A stretch of 64,000 nucleotides of DNA from Sandaracinaceae bacterium (GTDB taxonomy: Bacteria > Myxococcota_A > Polyangia > Polyangiales > Houyiibacteriaceae): assembly GCA_020633055.1 (NCBI GenBank), contig JACKEJ010000007.1, positions 186,001 to 250,000 on the forward strand, given 5' to 3'. Of this stretch, positions 25,827 to 35,066 are shown piece after piece (the first letter of the stretch is position 1; each line of letters begins with the position of its first letter). A model generated the notes under the pieces. The model worked only from the letters and a program-made list of their open reading frames with translations, was not told where the DNA came from and ran no database searches. The translations under genes and the position numbers were made by a program.

Positions 25827-28490
25827 GTGAAGCAGCCCATCCCCTTCGGCAACTATCTCTTGCTGGAGCGAGTCAACATCGGCGGAATGGCCGAGGTCTT
25901 CAAAGCCAAGGCCTTCGGCGTGGAGGGGTTCGAGCGCCTCGTGGCGGTCAAGCGCATCCTATCGAGCATCGCGGAGGACCAAGAGTTCATCACGATGTTC
26001 ATCGATGAGGCGAAGATCGCCGTGCAGCTGTCGCACGCGAACATTTGCCAAATCTTCGACCTCGGCAAGGTGGGTGATAGCTACTTCATCGCGATGGAGT
26101 TTTGCGCGGGCAAGGACGTGCGCGCCATCTTCGACCGCGGACGCAAGCGCAAGGAGACCGTGCCCATCCCGATGGCCTGCTACACCATCATGAAGGTGTG
26201 TGAGGGCCTCGACTATGCACACAACAAGCGCGACGCGGCGGGTCGCGACCTGCACTTGGTGCACCGTGACGTCAGCCCTCAGAACCTGCTCGTCACGTGG
26301 GACGGCGAGATCAAGATCGTCGACTTCGGCATCGCGAAGGCAGCGAACAAAGCGGGAAAGACGCAGGCTGGCATCCTCAAGGGGAAGTTCGGCTACATGT
26401 CGCCGGAGCAGGTCCGTGGGCTCCCGATCGACCGCCGCTCGGACGTGTTCGCGGTGGGCATCTGCCTGTACGAGCTGCTGACGGGCGAGCGCCTGTTCTA
26501 CGGGGACAGCGACTTCAACACGCTCGAGATGGTTCGCAACGTGGAGATCGTCCCCGCAACGACCTACAACAAGCACATCCCTCAGGAGCTCGAGCGCATT
26601 CTGCTGAAGGCGCTCGCGAAGGACGTCGACGATCGCTACCAGACCGCGATGGACCTCCACGACGACCTACAGTCGTTCATGTACACGAGCGGAAACTTCT
26701 TCGCGCGGAAGGATCTCAGCGCCTACATGCGCCAGACCTTCGCCGAGGAGGTCGCCAAGGAAGCGGCGCGCGACGAGCAGTACCGCAAGATCAAGGCACC
26801 ACAGGCAGCTCCTCCCGCTCGGAGCGCAGCCAAGGGGCCGTCCACCTCGCCGGTCTCATCCGGCGCCAACGCCTCGAGCCAGGGTCAGGGTTCAGCCACT
26901 ATGTCCAACGCACCACCACTTCCCCCCGGCGGCGGCTCTCCGAAGAAGCCCGTCAACCAGCCCAGCCAGACGATCCAGGGCACGCCCTCCCTGCGTGGCG
27001 GCAGCCTGCCTCCACCCATCCCTCCGCAGGCGGGTCGCCCGAGCGCGCCGACGCCTCCCCCGGCGCCGCCCAAGCCTGCGGCTCCCACCGTCATGGACAT
27101 GGACTGGGACGACGACGGCGAGGCGACGCAGATCTACGACAAGTTCGACGAGCTGGACCTGGCCACGCCGGCGAGCACGTCGTCCACGCTCTCGGGTGGG
27201 CTCTCGGCCCCGATCGTCTCGCCGGGGCCGATGGGGAACCCGTCGCCCTTCGACGACCTCCCGCGTACGTCGGAGCCCGTGGCGCAGCCCAAGGCGAACG
27301 AACCCGCCCCCGCCGCGACGCCCGCGAAGGCCGCCGCGGCGCCCGCCAGCGAGAAGAAGGGCATGGGTCCGATGGTGATCGGGCTCGTCGCCGTCCTGCT
27401 CGGCTTGGCGGCGGCCGCGTGGTTCCTGTTGGCCAAGGACCCGGGGACCATCCGCCTCGCGACCGATCCACCGGACGCCGAGGTCTACATGGACAGCGTC
27501 CGCGTCGCCGGCTCCAGCAGCCCGTTCATCATCACGAACGTCGCCCCGGGCGTGCCCCACATCATCGAGGTGCGCCGCGAAGGGTACCGCGAGTGGTCTG
27601 CGCCGATCACCGTACAGCGCGGCCAAGAGCTGTCGATGGACGCGGTCGCCCTCATCGCCGAAGGCGGCGCTGCGCCTGGCGCCACCGGCGGGTTCACGTT
27701 GAACACCTCACCTCCCGGAGCGACCGTGTTCGTGGATGGCAACCGCGTACCCGGAACCACCCCCGTCACGGCCAGCGACTTGAGCGCTGGTCCGCATCAG
27801 GTGCGCGTGACCATGTCGGGGCACGCTCCGTGGGAGGACGAGATCGTCGTGGCCGCCGGGCAGACGGTCGCGGTGCCGAGCGTGTCGCTGAGCCCCGCCG
27901 AGATTCAGGTCCGCTTCACGTCGGCGCCCGCAGGGGCGAGCGTGGTGCTGGTGAACGCGCAGGGGCGTGAGCGCCGCATCGGCGTCACACCGACCGAGAT
28001 CGACGTGGACATGGATCACGGGCCCTACACGGTGCGCATGACCCTCGATGGCCACGACGACTGGACGGGCCCGCTGCGCGTCGAGGGCGGCGCGCGGGAG
28101 GCCACCGTGGAGGGGACGCTCGAGCGCGCCGGGCGGGTTGCGACGGGTGGCCCAGACCGCCCCGCGGCGACTGGCGGAACGGGCGGCAGCTCGATGGCCT
28201 CCGGAGACGCCGAGATGGGCGGCAGCGCGGTCACGCCCCCGCCGGCCGAGACGCCGATGAGCGGGGGCACGGGGCCGGGCACCCTTCGCATCAACACGCG
28301 CCCGTGGTCCCAGGTCTACGTGGATGGCCGCCTGATCGGCAACACGCCGCAGATGAACATCTCGCTGCCAGCTGGCAGCCATCGCGTGACGCTCGTGAAC
28401 CCGGACTTCAACATCCGTCAGAGCGTGAGCGTCAACATCGAGGCTGGACAGGTCACGACGCGGGTGCTGACGCTCGACCGACCCGAGTAG
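25827..28490 (+). CDS. Transmembrane Ser/Thr protein kinase with four PEGA domains
   Basis: An 887-residue eukaryotic-type kinase. The kinase domain (about 1-280) has a glycine loop GGMAEVF, catalytic Lys42 in VAVKR, HRDVSPQN with His146-Asp148, DFG at 166-168, and GYMSPEQ; all catalytic residues are intact. A Pro/Ala/Ser-rich linker follows (about 320-510), then one transmembrane helix (about 512-535). The outer part carries four PEGA-type repeats, each with a (V/D)xVYVDG-like turn (AEVYMDS, ATVFVDG, a degenerate third, SQVYVDG). PEGA domains are thought to sense envelope or surface-layer state, so the protein probably couples the cell surface to cytoplasmic phosphorylation. The start is GTG, and no substrate gene is adjacent. 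Confidence 0.92.
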   Translation: MKQPIPFGNYLLLERVNIGGMAEVFKAKAFGVEGFERLVAVKRILSSIAEDQEFITMFIDEAKIAVQLSHANICQIFDLGKVGDSYFIAMEFCAGKDVRAIFDRGRKRKETVPIPMACYTIMKVCEGLDYAHNKRDAAGRDLHLVHRDVSPQNLLVTWDGEIKIVDFGIAKAANKAGKTQAGILKGKFGYMSPEQVRGLPIDRRSDVFAVGICLYELLTGERLFYGDSDFNTLEMVRNVEIVPATTYNKHIPQELERILLKALAKDVDDRYQTAMDLHDDLQSFMYTSGNFFARKDLSAYMRQTFAEEVAKEAARDEQYRKIKAPQAAPPARSAAKGPSTSPVSSGANASSQGQGSATMSNAPPLPPGGGSPKKPVNQPSQTIQGTPSLRGGSLPPPIPPQAGRPSAPTPPPAPPKPAAPTVMDMDWDDDGEATQIYDKFDELDLATPASTSSTLSGGLSAPIVSPGPMGNPSPFDDLPRTSEPVAQPKANEPAPAATPAKAAAAPASEKKGMGPMVIGLVAVLLGLAAAAWFLLAKDPGTIRLATDPPDAEVYMDSVRVAGSSSPFIITNVAPGVPHIIEVRREGYREWSAPITVQRGQELSMDAVALIAEGGAAPGATGGFTLNTSPPGATVFVDGNRVPGTTPVTASDLSAGPHQVRVTMSGHAPWEDEIVVAAGQTVAVPSVSLSPAEIQVRFTSAPAGASVVLVNAQGRERRIGVTPTEIDVDMDHGPYTVRMTLDGHDDWTGPLRVEGGAREATVEGTLERAGRVATGGPDRPAATGGTGGSSMASGDAEMGGSAVTPPPAETPMSGGTGPGTLRINTRPWSQVYVDGRLIGNTPQMNISLPAGSHRVTLVNPDFNIRQSVSVNIEAGQVTTRVLTLDRPE

Positions 28491-28506
28491 GGCGCGGGCA
28501 CCTGCC

Positions 28507-28527
28507 CAGCGCCTCGTCGAGGCGTTG
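28507..28527. terminator. Palindrome between convergent genes
   Basis: CAGCGCCTCG and CGAGGCGTTG pair (one G-T) around a central T, in the 51-base gap between the kinase gene and the convergent prepilin gene. No strong T-run. Probably a bidirectional terminator. Confidence 0.4.
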
Positions 28528-28541
28528 GGTGGTGGGCGGCC

Positions 28542-29135
28542 TCACTCCGTGCGGTTGCGCACGCGCAGCAGCGGCCCGTCCACCAGGGTCCCATCTTGCC
28601 CCACCACCAGCTCGCGGCGGAAGCTCGAGAGCTGACCGTCGCCGTCGAGGTCTGCGCGCGCCTCGACACGCACCAACGTCGTCCCGGCCGCGGCCTGGAC
28701 GCTGCAGCGGGCGTGGCTGACCTCTACCCGGTACTGGAACCGTCCAGGCCGGGAGGGCTGAAACCCGAGCGCGGTCCACGTGGTCGATCCGGGGGTCTCC
28801 GGCGACTGGAAGTCGGCGGCGGTGGGCTCTGGGCCGACTTCGGCGGGGGTCGGGCCAGCGCTGGCTGGGAGACAGCGGGTGCGCGTGGCGCCTCGCACCT
28901 CGTGTGGCGCGGCGTAGTAGCTGGCGACGGCGCGCGTGAGCGCGTCCAGCTCGTGCTCCATGCGTGTGAACTTGCTCAGCTCCAGGCGGTCCAGAAAGGC
29001 CGGAACGAACATGCAAAGGGCCACGCCGATGACGGAAATGACGAGCGAGACCTCGATCGCCGTCCATCCGCCGTCGTGCTGCCGATGCGCCACGCTGAAC
29101 CGGTAGCAGGCGCGCCCGCGCGCATCAAGGGTCAC
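28542..29135 (-). CDS. Prepilin-like (type IV pilin/pseudopilin) protein
   Basis: A 197-residue protein with a prepilin signature: a short positively charged leader ending in Gly-Gly, then WTAIEVSLVISVIGVAL, i.e. Glu at +5 and a hydrophobic N-terminal helix. The residue at +1 is Trp rather than Phe or Met. The C-terminal part is beta-rich with Cys residues, as in minor pilins. An in-frame GTG at 29093 would give a conventional leader of nine residues (VAHRQHDGG); the ATG at 29135 gives a longer one and overlaps the previous gene by 11 bases. It is part of the pilin cluster; a minor pilin is the likely role. Confidence 0.65.
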   Translation of the reverse strand: MTLDARGRACYRFSVAHRQHDGGWTAIEVSLVISVIGVALCMFVPAFLDRLELSKFTRMEHELDALTRAVASYYAAPHEVRGATRTRCLPASAGPTPAEVGPEPTAADFQSPETPGSTTWTALGFQPSRPGRFQYRVEVSHARCSVQAAAGTTLVRVEARADLDGDGQLSSFRRELVVGQDGTLVDGPLLRVRNRTE

Positions 29136-29967
29136 GCCGCGGACCGTTCGCGGGCATGCGACGCGTGCCGACCACCAAGTAGCGATCGAGATCGAGGTAG
29201 GGGTAGTCGCTGGCTCGTGCCGCCTCGTGCGCCCGGGCCTCGGCCTCCGCCAGGACCGCCTCGGCCCCTGCCCGGAGCCGCTGTAGGCGCACGTTCAAGT
29301 CGGCGCGCTCGGTGGGGTCGTTGGTGAGCGCGATGCGATGCTCGATCACCCGCACGGCGCGGTCGGACTCGCCGAGCTGGCTCAGCAGCGACCCGGCGTC
29401 TATCGCGAGCCATGGGGGGCCGGCGCCCAGCCGGAGGGCGCGTTCGGAGAGCCGAGCCGCCGTACGTCGCCAGGCCTGGCGCTCCTCGTCCGTGCCCTGA
29501 AACACGGGGAGCAGCTCGTAAAGGATAGTGGAGGCCGTGTCCCAGGCCAGCTGCCCGTCCTCGGGCAGGCGGTCTGACCCCGTGACCATGTAGGCGACGG
29601 CACGCCTCTGTGTTTCAGGGTCGGTGCTGACGCGCAGATAGAAGGGGACCATTCCGGCCAGGTTGTAGATCGGCGCAAAGTGAGGATCGAGCGTGGACAG
29701 CGCGTTCGCGTAGTTGAGCACGAAGCTGGCCGCGGTGCTGTGTCGCAAGCTCTCGTTGTAGTACAGCAGCGCACGCATCCAGAGCAGGTCTGCGAGCACC
29801 TCCCGATATCCGAGGCTCATTGCGACGAGCACACCCTCCTCGGCTGGCAGATAGTACACGTCTTCGGGCGTCTGAGCGTTGGAGTTCGCCGTGAAGCTGG
29901 TTGCGCGCAGCGCGGACACCGCAACCAACAGCACCAGCGAGGCGACCGTCAACCCGATTCTCGGCAC
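29125..29967 (-). CDS. TPR-like helical protein linked to pilus genes
   Basis: A 280-residue protein with an N-terminal signal or anchor (LTVASLVLLVAVSALR) and a helical body. A conserved-looking motif, GYREVLADLLWMRALLYY, is followed by TPR-like pairs (NYANALSTLDPHFAPIYNL, then ALRLGAGPPWLAID). The C-terminal helices are Ala/Glu/Arg-rich. It is not a family with assigned function that I recognise. It lies between the pilA terminator and the prepilin gene, overlapping the latter by 11 bases, so a role in pilus assembly or regulation is inferred from position. Confidence 0.6.
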   Translation of the reverse strand: MPRIGLTVASLVLLVAVSALRATSFTANSNAQTPEDVYYLPAEEGVLVAMSLGYREVLADLLWMRALLYYNESLRHSTAASFVLNYANALSTLDPHFAPIYNLAGMVPFYLRVSTDPETQRRAVAYMVTGSDRLPEDGQLAWDTASTILYELLPVFQGTDEERQAWRRTAARLSERALRLGAGPPWLAIDAGSLLSQLGESDRAVRVIEHRIALTNDPTERADLNVRLQRLRAGAEAVLAEAEARAHEAARASDYPYLDLDRYLVVGTRRMPANGPRRDP

Positions 29968-29993
29968 GGCGAAACGGTAGCATTAAAGCAAGA

Positions 29994-30022
29994 CGGCCGC
30001 AGGGGATGTGCCCTCGCGGCCG
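29994..30022 (-). terminator. Intrinsic terminator after pilA-like gene
   Basis: A strong GC stem of CGGCCGC and GCGGCCG extended by GGG/CCC, with loop ATGTG. On the minus strand it is followed by TCTTGCTTTAATG, a T-rich run. It lies 24 bases past the pilin stop. The best terminator in the window. Confidence 0.75.
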
Positions 30023-30045
30023 CCGACTCAGGTCGAACGGGAAGA

Positions 30046-30621
30046 CTAGTCGAGCTCGTTCTGAACGTACATCGGGCCGTGTCCCAGGCCCGCCGCTGGC
30101 ATGACACCCATGGCCATCTCGAACAGCGAGGTGGCGCCGGTCCCGTCGAGGTTACCGTTGGCGGACATCGTGACCGCAGCGCCAGGCGCACCGTTGTTGC
30201 AGTTGACGCGGCTCTCGGTGATGCGGTAGTTATAGTACAGGTTGTCCGTGGGGCCCCAGCCGAGCCCAGACACACCCGGTACCTGCCCGGTGAGGCCAGC
30301 GGCATTGGTGCCTGACGTCTGGTCCCAAATCTGCTTGTCGCTGCTTGGCGTCATGCCCGTGTCCGCGTCGCCAACGAAACACGCCGACCGCGTTCGCTGG
30401 TTCGCAAGCCAGCCCTGGTCAACGTACTCGCGTGCGAAGTACGCTGTGGCGCTGTCCGCGAGGTTCCTCAGTTGAACACCGGCCTCCGCCGTCTTCGAGC
30501 GCGTCACGAAGCGTAGGAACGCAGGGATGGCGGTTGCGGCGAGGATGCCGATGATCACGACGACGATCATCAGCTCGATCAGGGTGAAGCCCTGGCTCTT
30601 CTTGCGTAGCAGCTTTTTCAT
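30046..30621 (-). CDS. pilA: Type IV major pilin-like protein (PilA)
   Basis: A 191-residue type IVa prepilin. The leader MKKLLRKKSQG is cut after Gly11 to leave Phe12 as the N-terminus, with Glu16 at +5 and the helix FTLIELMIVVVIIGILA. The mature protein of about 180 residues has two Cys pairs in the C-terminal region, suiting the D-loop disulfide of PilA. Ribosome site AAGGA lies just before the ATG. It has its own sigma-54 promoter (30676-30691) and a strong terminator (29994-30022), as expected for an abundant subunit. The frame is open upstream, but the leader fixes the start. Major pilin status is inferred, not proven. Confidence 0.88.
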   Translation of the reverse strand: MKKLLRKKSQGFTLIELMIVVVIIGILAATAIPAFLRFVTRSKTAEAGVQLRNLADSATAYFAREYVDQGWLANQRTRSACFVGDADTGMTPSSDKQIWDQTSGTNAAGLTGQVPGVSGLGWGPTDNLYYNYRITESRVNCNNGAPGAAVTMSANGNLDGTGATSLFEMAMGVMPAAGLGHGPMYVQNELD

Positions 30622-30675
30622 GGAGTCCTTCTTTCCGGGGGCGGTGGACCGGGGTCCGACTTCGAGCCAACTGTT

Positions 30676-30691
30676 TGCGACAACCGTGCCA
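30676..30691 (-). promoter_or_regulatory. Sigma-54 promoter of pilA
   Basis: Minus strand TGGCACGGTTGTCGCA matches TGGCACGnnnnTTGCW in every fixed position but one, with exact -24/-12 spacing. Transcription should start near 30665, leaving a leader of about 44 bases. In Myxococcus pilA depends on sigma-54 and PilR, and a PilR-type activator is encoded 0.7 kb upstream. Confidence 0.8.
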
Positions 30692-30780
30692 GCGCGAAAA
30701 CCCACTAGAATGGGCGTGCGAATGCGGAGTGTGACGAAAAGTGTCGTCTCGGTGAAAGCGTCCTGACGAGATGCGTCACC

Positions 30781-31293
30781 TCACCAGCCTCCCGTCTGAT
30801 ACAGCACGGCCCGCCCCGCGATGGCCTCGAAGAGCACAGTGGAACCGTTGTCGTCGAGGTCAGCCATGGCCTGGGACACGAACCACCAGTCCACGTAGCC
30901 CGATGGATACTGCAGTGCGGGTGCGTTCGCGTAGCCTGCCTGCACGTTGTAGTTGAAGTACACGGGCCCGTCCGGGTCCACGCCCAGCATCCGGAACGGA
31001 TTGGACGCGTTCGACCCATCCCATCCCTCGGATGTGTGTCGTCCCGTCGTGGTGGGCCAGAACGCGGACGTCGTGGTGCTGCCGTAGTATTGGCCGAACT
31101 CGGAGCGGTAGCTCTCTTGATTCATGCGGATGCGGCCCAGCACCGCGGGCGCCTCGGCGGCCCGAGCGCGGATGACCTGCCGCTGGAACGCCGGGATGGC
31201 GGTGGCCGCCAGGACCCCGATGATGACCACGACGATCATCAGCTCGATGAGGGTGACCCCCTGGACTCTGGACACTCGACGATGACGCAACAT
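30781..31293 (-). CDS. Second type IV pilin-like protein
   Basis: A 170-residue prepilin. The leader MLRHRRVSRVQG is followed by VTLIELMIVVVIIGVLA: cleavage after Gly12 would leave Val at +1 (unusual; Phe, Met and Leu are common) and Glu17 at +5. The globular part is Tyr/Gly/Asn-rich and has no Cys, so it lacks the disulfide loop seen in the first pilin. It has a consensus GGAGGT ribosome site and its own sigma-54 promoter (31327-31342). It may be a second major pilin, or a minor or competence pilin. It lies between pilA and the regulator gene, same direction. Confidence 0.82.
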   Translation of the reverse strand: MLRHRRVSRVQGVTLIELMIVVVIIGVLAATAIPAFQRQVIRARAAEAPAVLGRIRMNQESYRSEFGQYYGSTTTSAFWPTTTGRHTSEGWDGSNASNPFRMLGVDPDGPVYFNYNVQAGYANAPALQYPSGYVDWWFVSQAMADLDDNGSTVLFEAIAGRAVLYQTGGW

Positions 31294-31326
31294 TGAGACG
31301 ACCTCCGGCTAGCGGCGAGCCTACCA

Positions 31327-31342
31327 CGCAAGCGTTGTGCCA
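31327..31342 (-). promoter_or_regulatory. Sigma-54 promoter of the second pilin gene
   Basis: Minus strand TGGCACAACGCTTGCG matches the sigma-54 consensus in both halves with exact spacing; only the base at -18 and the last base differ. Start is expected near 31316, about 23 bases before the ATG. It lies immediately past the regulator gene's stop codon. Confidence 0.8.
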
Positions 31343-31344
31343 GG

Positions 31345-32742
<1,398 letters not shown>

Positions 32743-32748
32743 GCGAGA

Positions 32749-33042
32749 TCAGGCGAACCCGGCGCGGCGCTTGGCGTCCCCCTTGGGAGGCTTCGCGGCC
32801 AGCGCGTGGATGGCGTCGTACTCGACGAACGTCACGGTCTCGGACTCGCCGCTCGCCAGCTCGACGAAGTCGTCGTGCAGCTGGCAGCGCTGGACGTCCG
32901 AGATCTCCATCGCCTGACCCGGCCGGCCGAGGTAGAACGTCACTCGATGTCCCTCTTCGACCTCGAACTCGGAGCCGTTCTTCGTCGCGCGCGTCACGCC
33001 GCTCGCGCGGTCGAGGATGTTTTCGAGAGTGCTGCGATTCAT
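32749..33042 (-). CDS. Small protein of unknown function upstream of pilR
   Basis: A 97-residue soluble protein I do not recognise. It is beta-rich and acidic (FEVEEGHRVTFYLG, VELASGESETVTFVEYD) with a basic C-terminal tail. It has no signal, membrane helix or DNA-binding motif. Because it precedes the PilR-like gene by six bases in the same direction, it is probably on the same message and could modulate the regulator, but nothing in the sequence shows this. It is divergent from the enoyl-CoA hydratase gene. Confidence 0.6.
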   Translation of the reverse strand: MNRSTLENILDRASGVTRATKNGSEFEVEEGHRVTFYLGRPGQAMEISDVQRCQLHDDFVELASGESETVTFVEYDAIHALAAKPPKGDAKRRAGFA

Positions 33043-33115
33043 GCCGGCGATGGTTCAGCCCCTTGGGTCGGGCGTCAAGCGCTGATGCGAGGCGATGCGT
33101 GACGCGGAGGTGGGC

Positions 33116-33925
33116 ATGAGGATTCGACGTGACGACACAGAGCGCTTGTTGCACGGCGTGCGCGTGGCGCGCGAGGGCGGGGTGGAGCGCTGGACGATCG
33201 ACCGCGAGGCGGCGCGCAACGCGTTCGATCGCGGCACCATGGAGTCCCTCGGGCAGCTCGCCGAGCGGGCGGACGCAGACCCCGAGGTGCGCGCCGTGGT
33301 CATCACCGGCGCCGGGCAGAAGGCGTTCTGCGCGGGGGCCGACCTCAAGGAGCGCAAGGACCTCACCCTCGAACAGACGCGGGGCCTACTGGACCTCTAT
33401 CGCCTCACTGCGGATCGCATCGACCGGCTGTCCAAGCCCGTGATCGCAGCCATCAACGGCGTCGCCTTCGGCGGTGGCCTCGAGCTGGCGCTCGCGTGCG
33501 ATCTGCGGGTGGCGGACACCCACGCGGTCGTCGGACTGACCGAGGTCTCGCTGGGCATCATCCCAGGCGCGGGTGGCACGCAACGGCTCACGCGCGTGGT
33601 GGGCGCGGCGAAGGCGAAGGAGCTCATCCTCTTCGCGCGACGCATGAGCGCTGCGGAGGCCCTCGCCCTCGGGGTCGTGCATCGCGTGGCGGACGGCGAG
33701 TCCGCGCTGACGGTGGCCATGCGCATGGCGGCCGAGCTGGCCGCGTCCGCGCCCATCGCGCTCGCAGCAGCGCTCGAAGCGGTCGACGGAGCGCTGGACG
33801 GAACGCTGGAACAGGGGCTCGACCTCGAGCGACGATGCTACGAGCGAGCTCTGGCATCGGAGGACCGCAACGAGGCGCTGCGGGCGTTCGCCGAGAAGCG
33901 CGCGCCGCGCTTTCAGGGGCGCTAG
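33116..33925 (+). CDS. Enoyl-CoA hydratase/isomerase family protein
   Basis: A 269-residue crotonase-fold enzyme that should hydrate 2-enoyl-CoA. The oxyanion-hole block AGADLKERKD is present, and both catalytic glutamates are in place: FGGGLELALACDL and TEVSLGIIPGAGGTQ. Lack of C-terminal fusion and the GTQRL block make a true hydratase (or methylglutaconyl-CoA hydratase-like) more likely than an isomerase. The ATG at 33116 has GGAGG upstream and is preferred over the ATG at 33095. No acyl-CoA dehydrogenase is nearby. Confidence 0.88.
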   Translation: MRIRRDDTERLLHGVRVAREGGVERWTIDREAARNAFDRGTMESLGQLAERADADPEVRAVVITGAGQKAFCAGADLKERKDLTLEQTRGLLDLYRLTADRIDRLSKPVIAAINGVAFGGGLELALACDLRVADTHAVVGLTEVSLGIIPGAGGTQRLTRVVGAAKAKELILFARRMSAAEALALGVVHRVADGESALTVAMRMAAELAASAPIALAAALEAVDGALDGTLEQGLDLERRCYERALASEDRNEALRAFAEKRAPRFQGR

Positions 33926-34038
33926 TGCGACCTGGTCGCGCGTCCGGTCACGACCCCGGACTGGCTCTCGGCCGGGCTCTCGTCCAGGTCTGCGCCCGGG
34001 GCCGCGTCCCCCCCGCGCACATCGTCGCCCGCGCGGCC

Positions 34039-34680
34039 ATGAGCGTCGGGTTGTTGTCGGCCTTCTGGCTGAACGCGGGGGTCGTCCACGCGCAGGCGCT
34101 GCCGGACGGTTGGTACGAGCGTGAGCCGACGGAGACCGCGCCAACGGATCTCGAGCGTCCCGTCCTTCCGGGCCGCCTCGTGCTCCAAGTCGGCGGCGGC
34201 GTGAGCGTCCGTACCCAGGTCGACACGAACTTCCGCCAGGAGCGCCTCGCGCCAGCGTTCATGGACTTGACGGCCACGTGGATCACCCGCGGGGACCGTC
34301 CACGGCTGCGTTTCGGGCCGAGCCTGGAGCTCAGCACCAACCTCACGTACGACGGGCCAGCCGTGGGCGGCGTGAGGCCTTTCGCGCAGTGGGTGGTCGC
34401 GCCGGGCTTCACGGTCCGCGCCGTGCCATCTGGCGATCCGGTGCCGCTCGTGGTGCTCGAGCTTCGACCGGCCGTGATGTGGGTGGTGTCTCCCGCCCGC
34501 ACCTGGGGCTTCGCGGCGACCATCGGCGCGGCGTTCATGGTGCGCGCGTCGCTCGGTCTTTACCTGGAGGCGACCGCGAGCATCGTCGCGGGAGGGGGCA
34601 CGCGCGACGCCGTTTTCACGCGCCCCGCGATGATCTCGCTGGAGGCGGGCGTGCGGGTGGACGTGGAGCGGCTGCCATGA
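34039..34680 (+). CDS. Predicted outer-membrane/exported protein
   Basis: A 213-residue protein. The ATG at 34039 starts a clean signal peptide (MSVGLLSAFWLNAGVVHAQA). A GTG at 33925 overlapping the hydratase stop would add 38 less likely residues. The mature protein alternates polar and hydrophobic residues with many Gly/aromatic-rich strands (RPFAQWVVAPGFTVRAV, WGFAATIGAAFMVRAS), the look of a beta-barrel; it ends ISLEAGVRVDVERLP. Not a recognised family. Its stop overlaps the ATG of the next gene by four bases. Confidence 0.6.
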   Translation: MSVGLLSAFWLNAGVVHAQALPDGWYEREPTETAPTDLERPVLPGRLVLQVGGGVSVRTQVDTNFRQERLAPAFMDLTATWITRGDRPRLRFGPSLELSTNLTYDGPAVGGVRPFAQWVVAPGFTVRAVPSGDPVPLVVLELRPAVMWVVSPARTWGFAATIGAAFMVRASLGLYLEATASIVAGGGTRDAVFTRPAMISLEAGVRVDVERLP

Positions 34681-35066
34681 GGAAGCCCAACCTTCCCGGG
34701 ACGTGGTGGCTCGCGGCCCTCGCACTGCTGCTGATGGGGCCCGCTCCAGGGGAGGTCGGCGGGTGTGGGCAAGACCCGTTCATCGTGGAGGCAGAGACCT
34801 TCTGCCGCGACCAGTCGGCGTGGGAGTGCCGTCGGGCCGAGGCTCGCGGGGAGGTCTCCGGCGACGAGCTCGCGGCGTGCTTCGATGCGATCCCCAACGC
34901 GTGCGAAGGCGCGACCTGGCCGCCGACTTGCCTGCCACGACCGACATCCCTGCAAACCGACGCGTGCCTCGCCGCGCTCGCGCGCGAAGACAACGTGAAC
35001 ACGCCCGTCGAGGAGCTCGCGGCGTGCGTCGATGTGTGTCCTGCGCCCGAGGAGGTGGACCCATGA
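34677..35066 (+). CDS. Small cysteine-rich exported protein
   Basis: A 129-residue protein with a hydrophobic signal (WWLAALALLLMGPAPG), then GGCGQD, which may serve as a weak lipobox. The mature part carries eight further Cys in a spaced pattern (FCRDQ, ECRRA, ACFDA, ACEGA, TCLPR, ACLAA, ACVDVC), suggesting four disulfides and an extracytoplasmic location. Similar small cysteine-rich exported proteins occur widely in Myxococcota. No function is known. ATGA overlaps join it to the genes on both sides. Confidence 0.6.
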   Translation: MRKPNLPGTWWLAALALLLMGPAPGEVGGCGQDPFIVEAETFCRDQSAWECRRAEARGEVSGDELAACFDAIPNACEGATWPPTCLPRPTSLQTDACLAALAREDNVNTPVEELAACVDVCPAPEEVDP

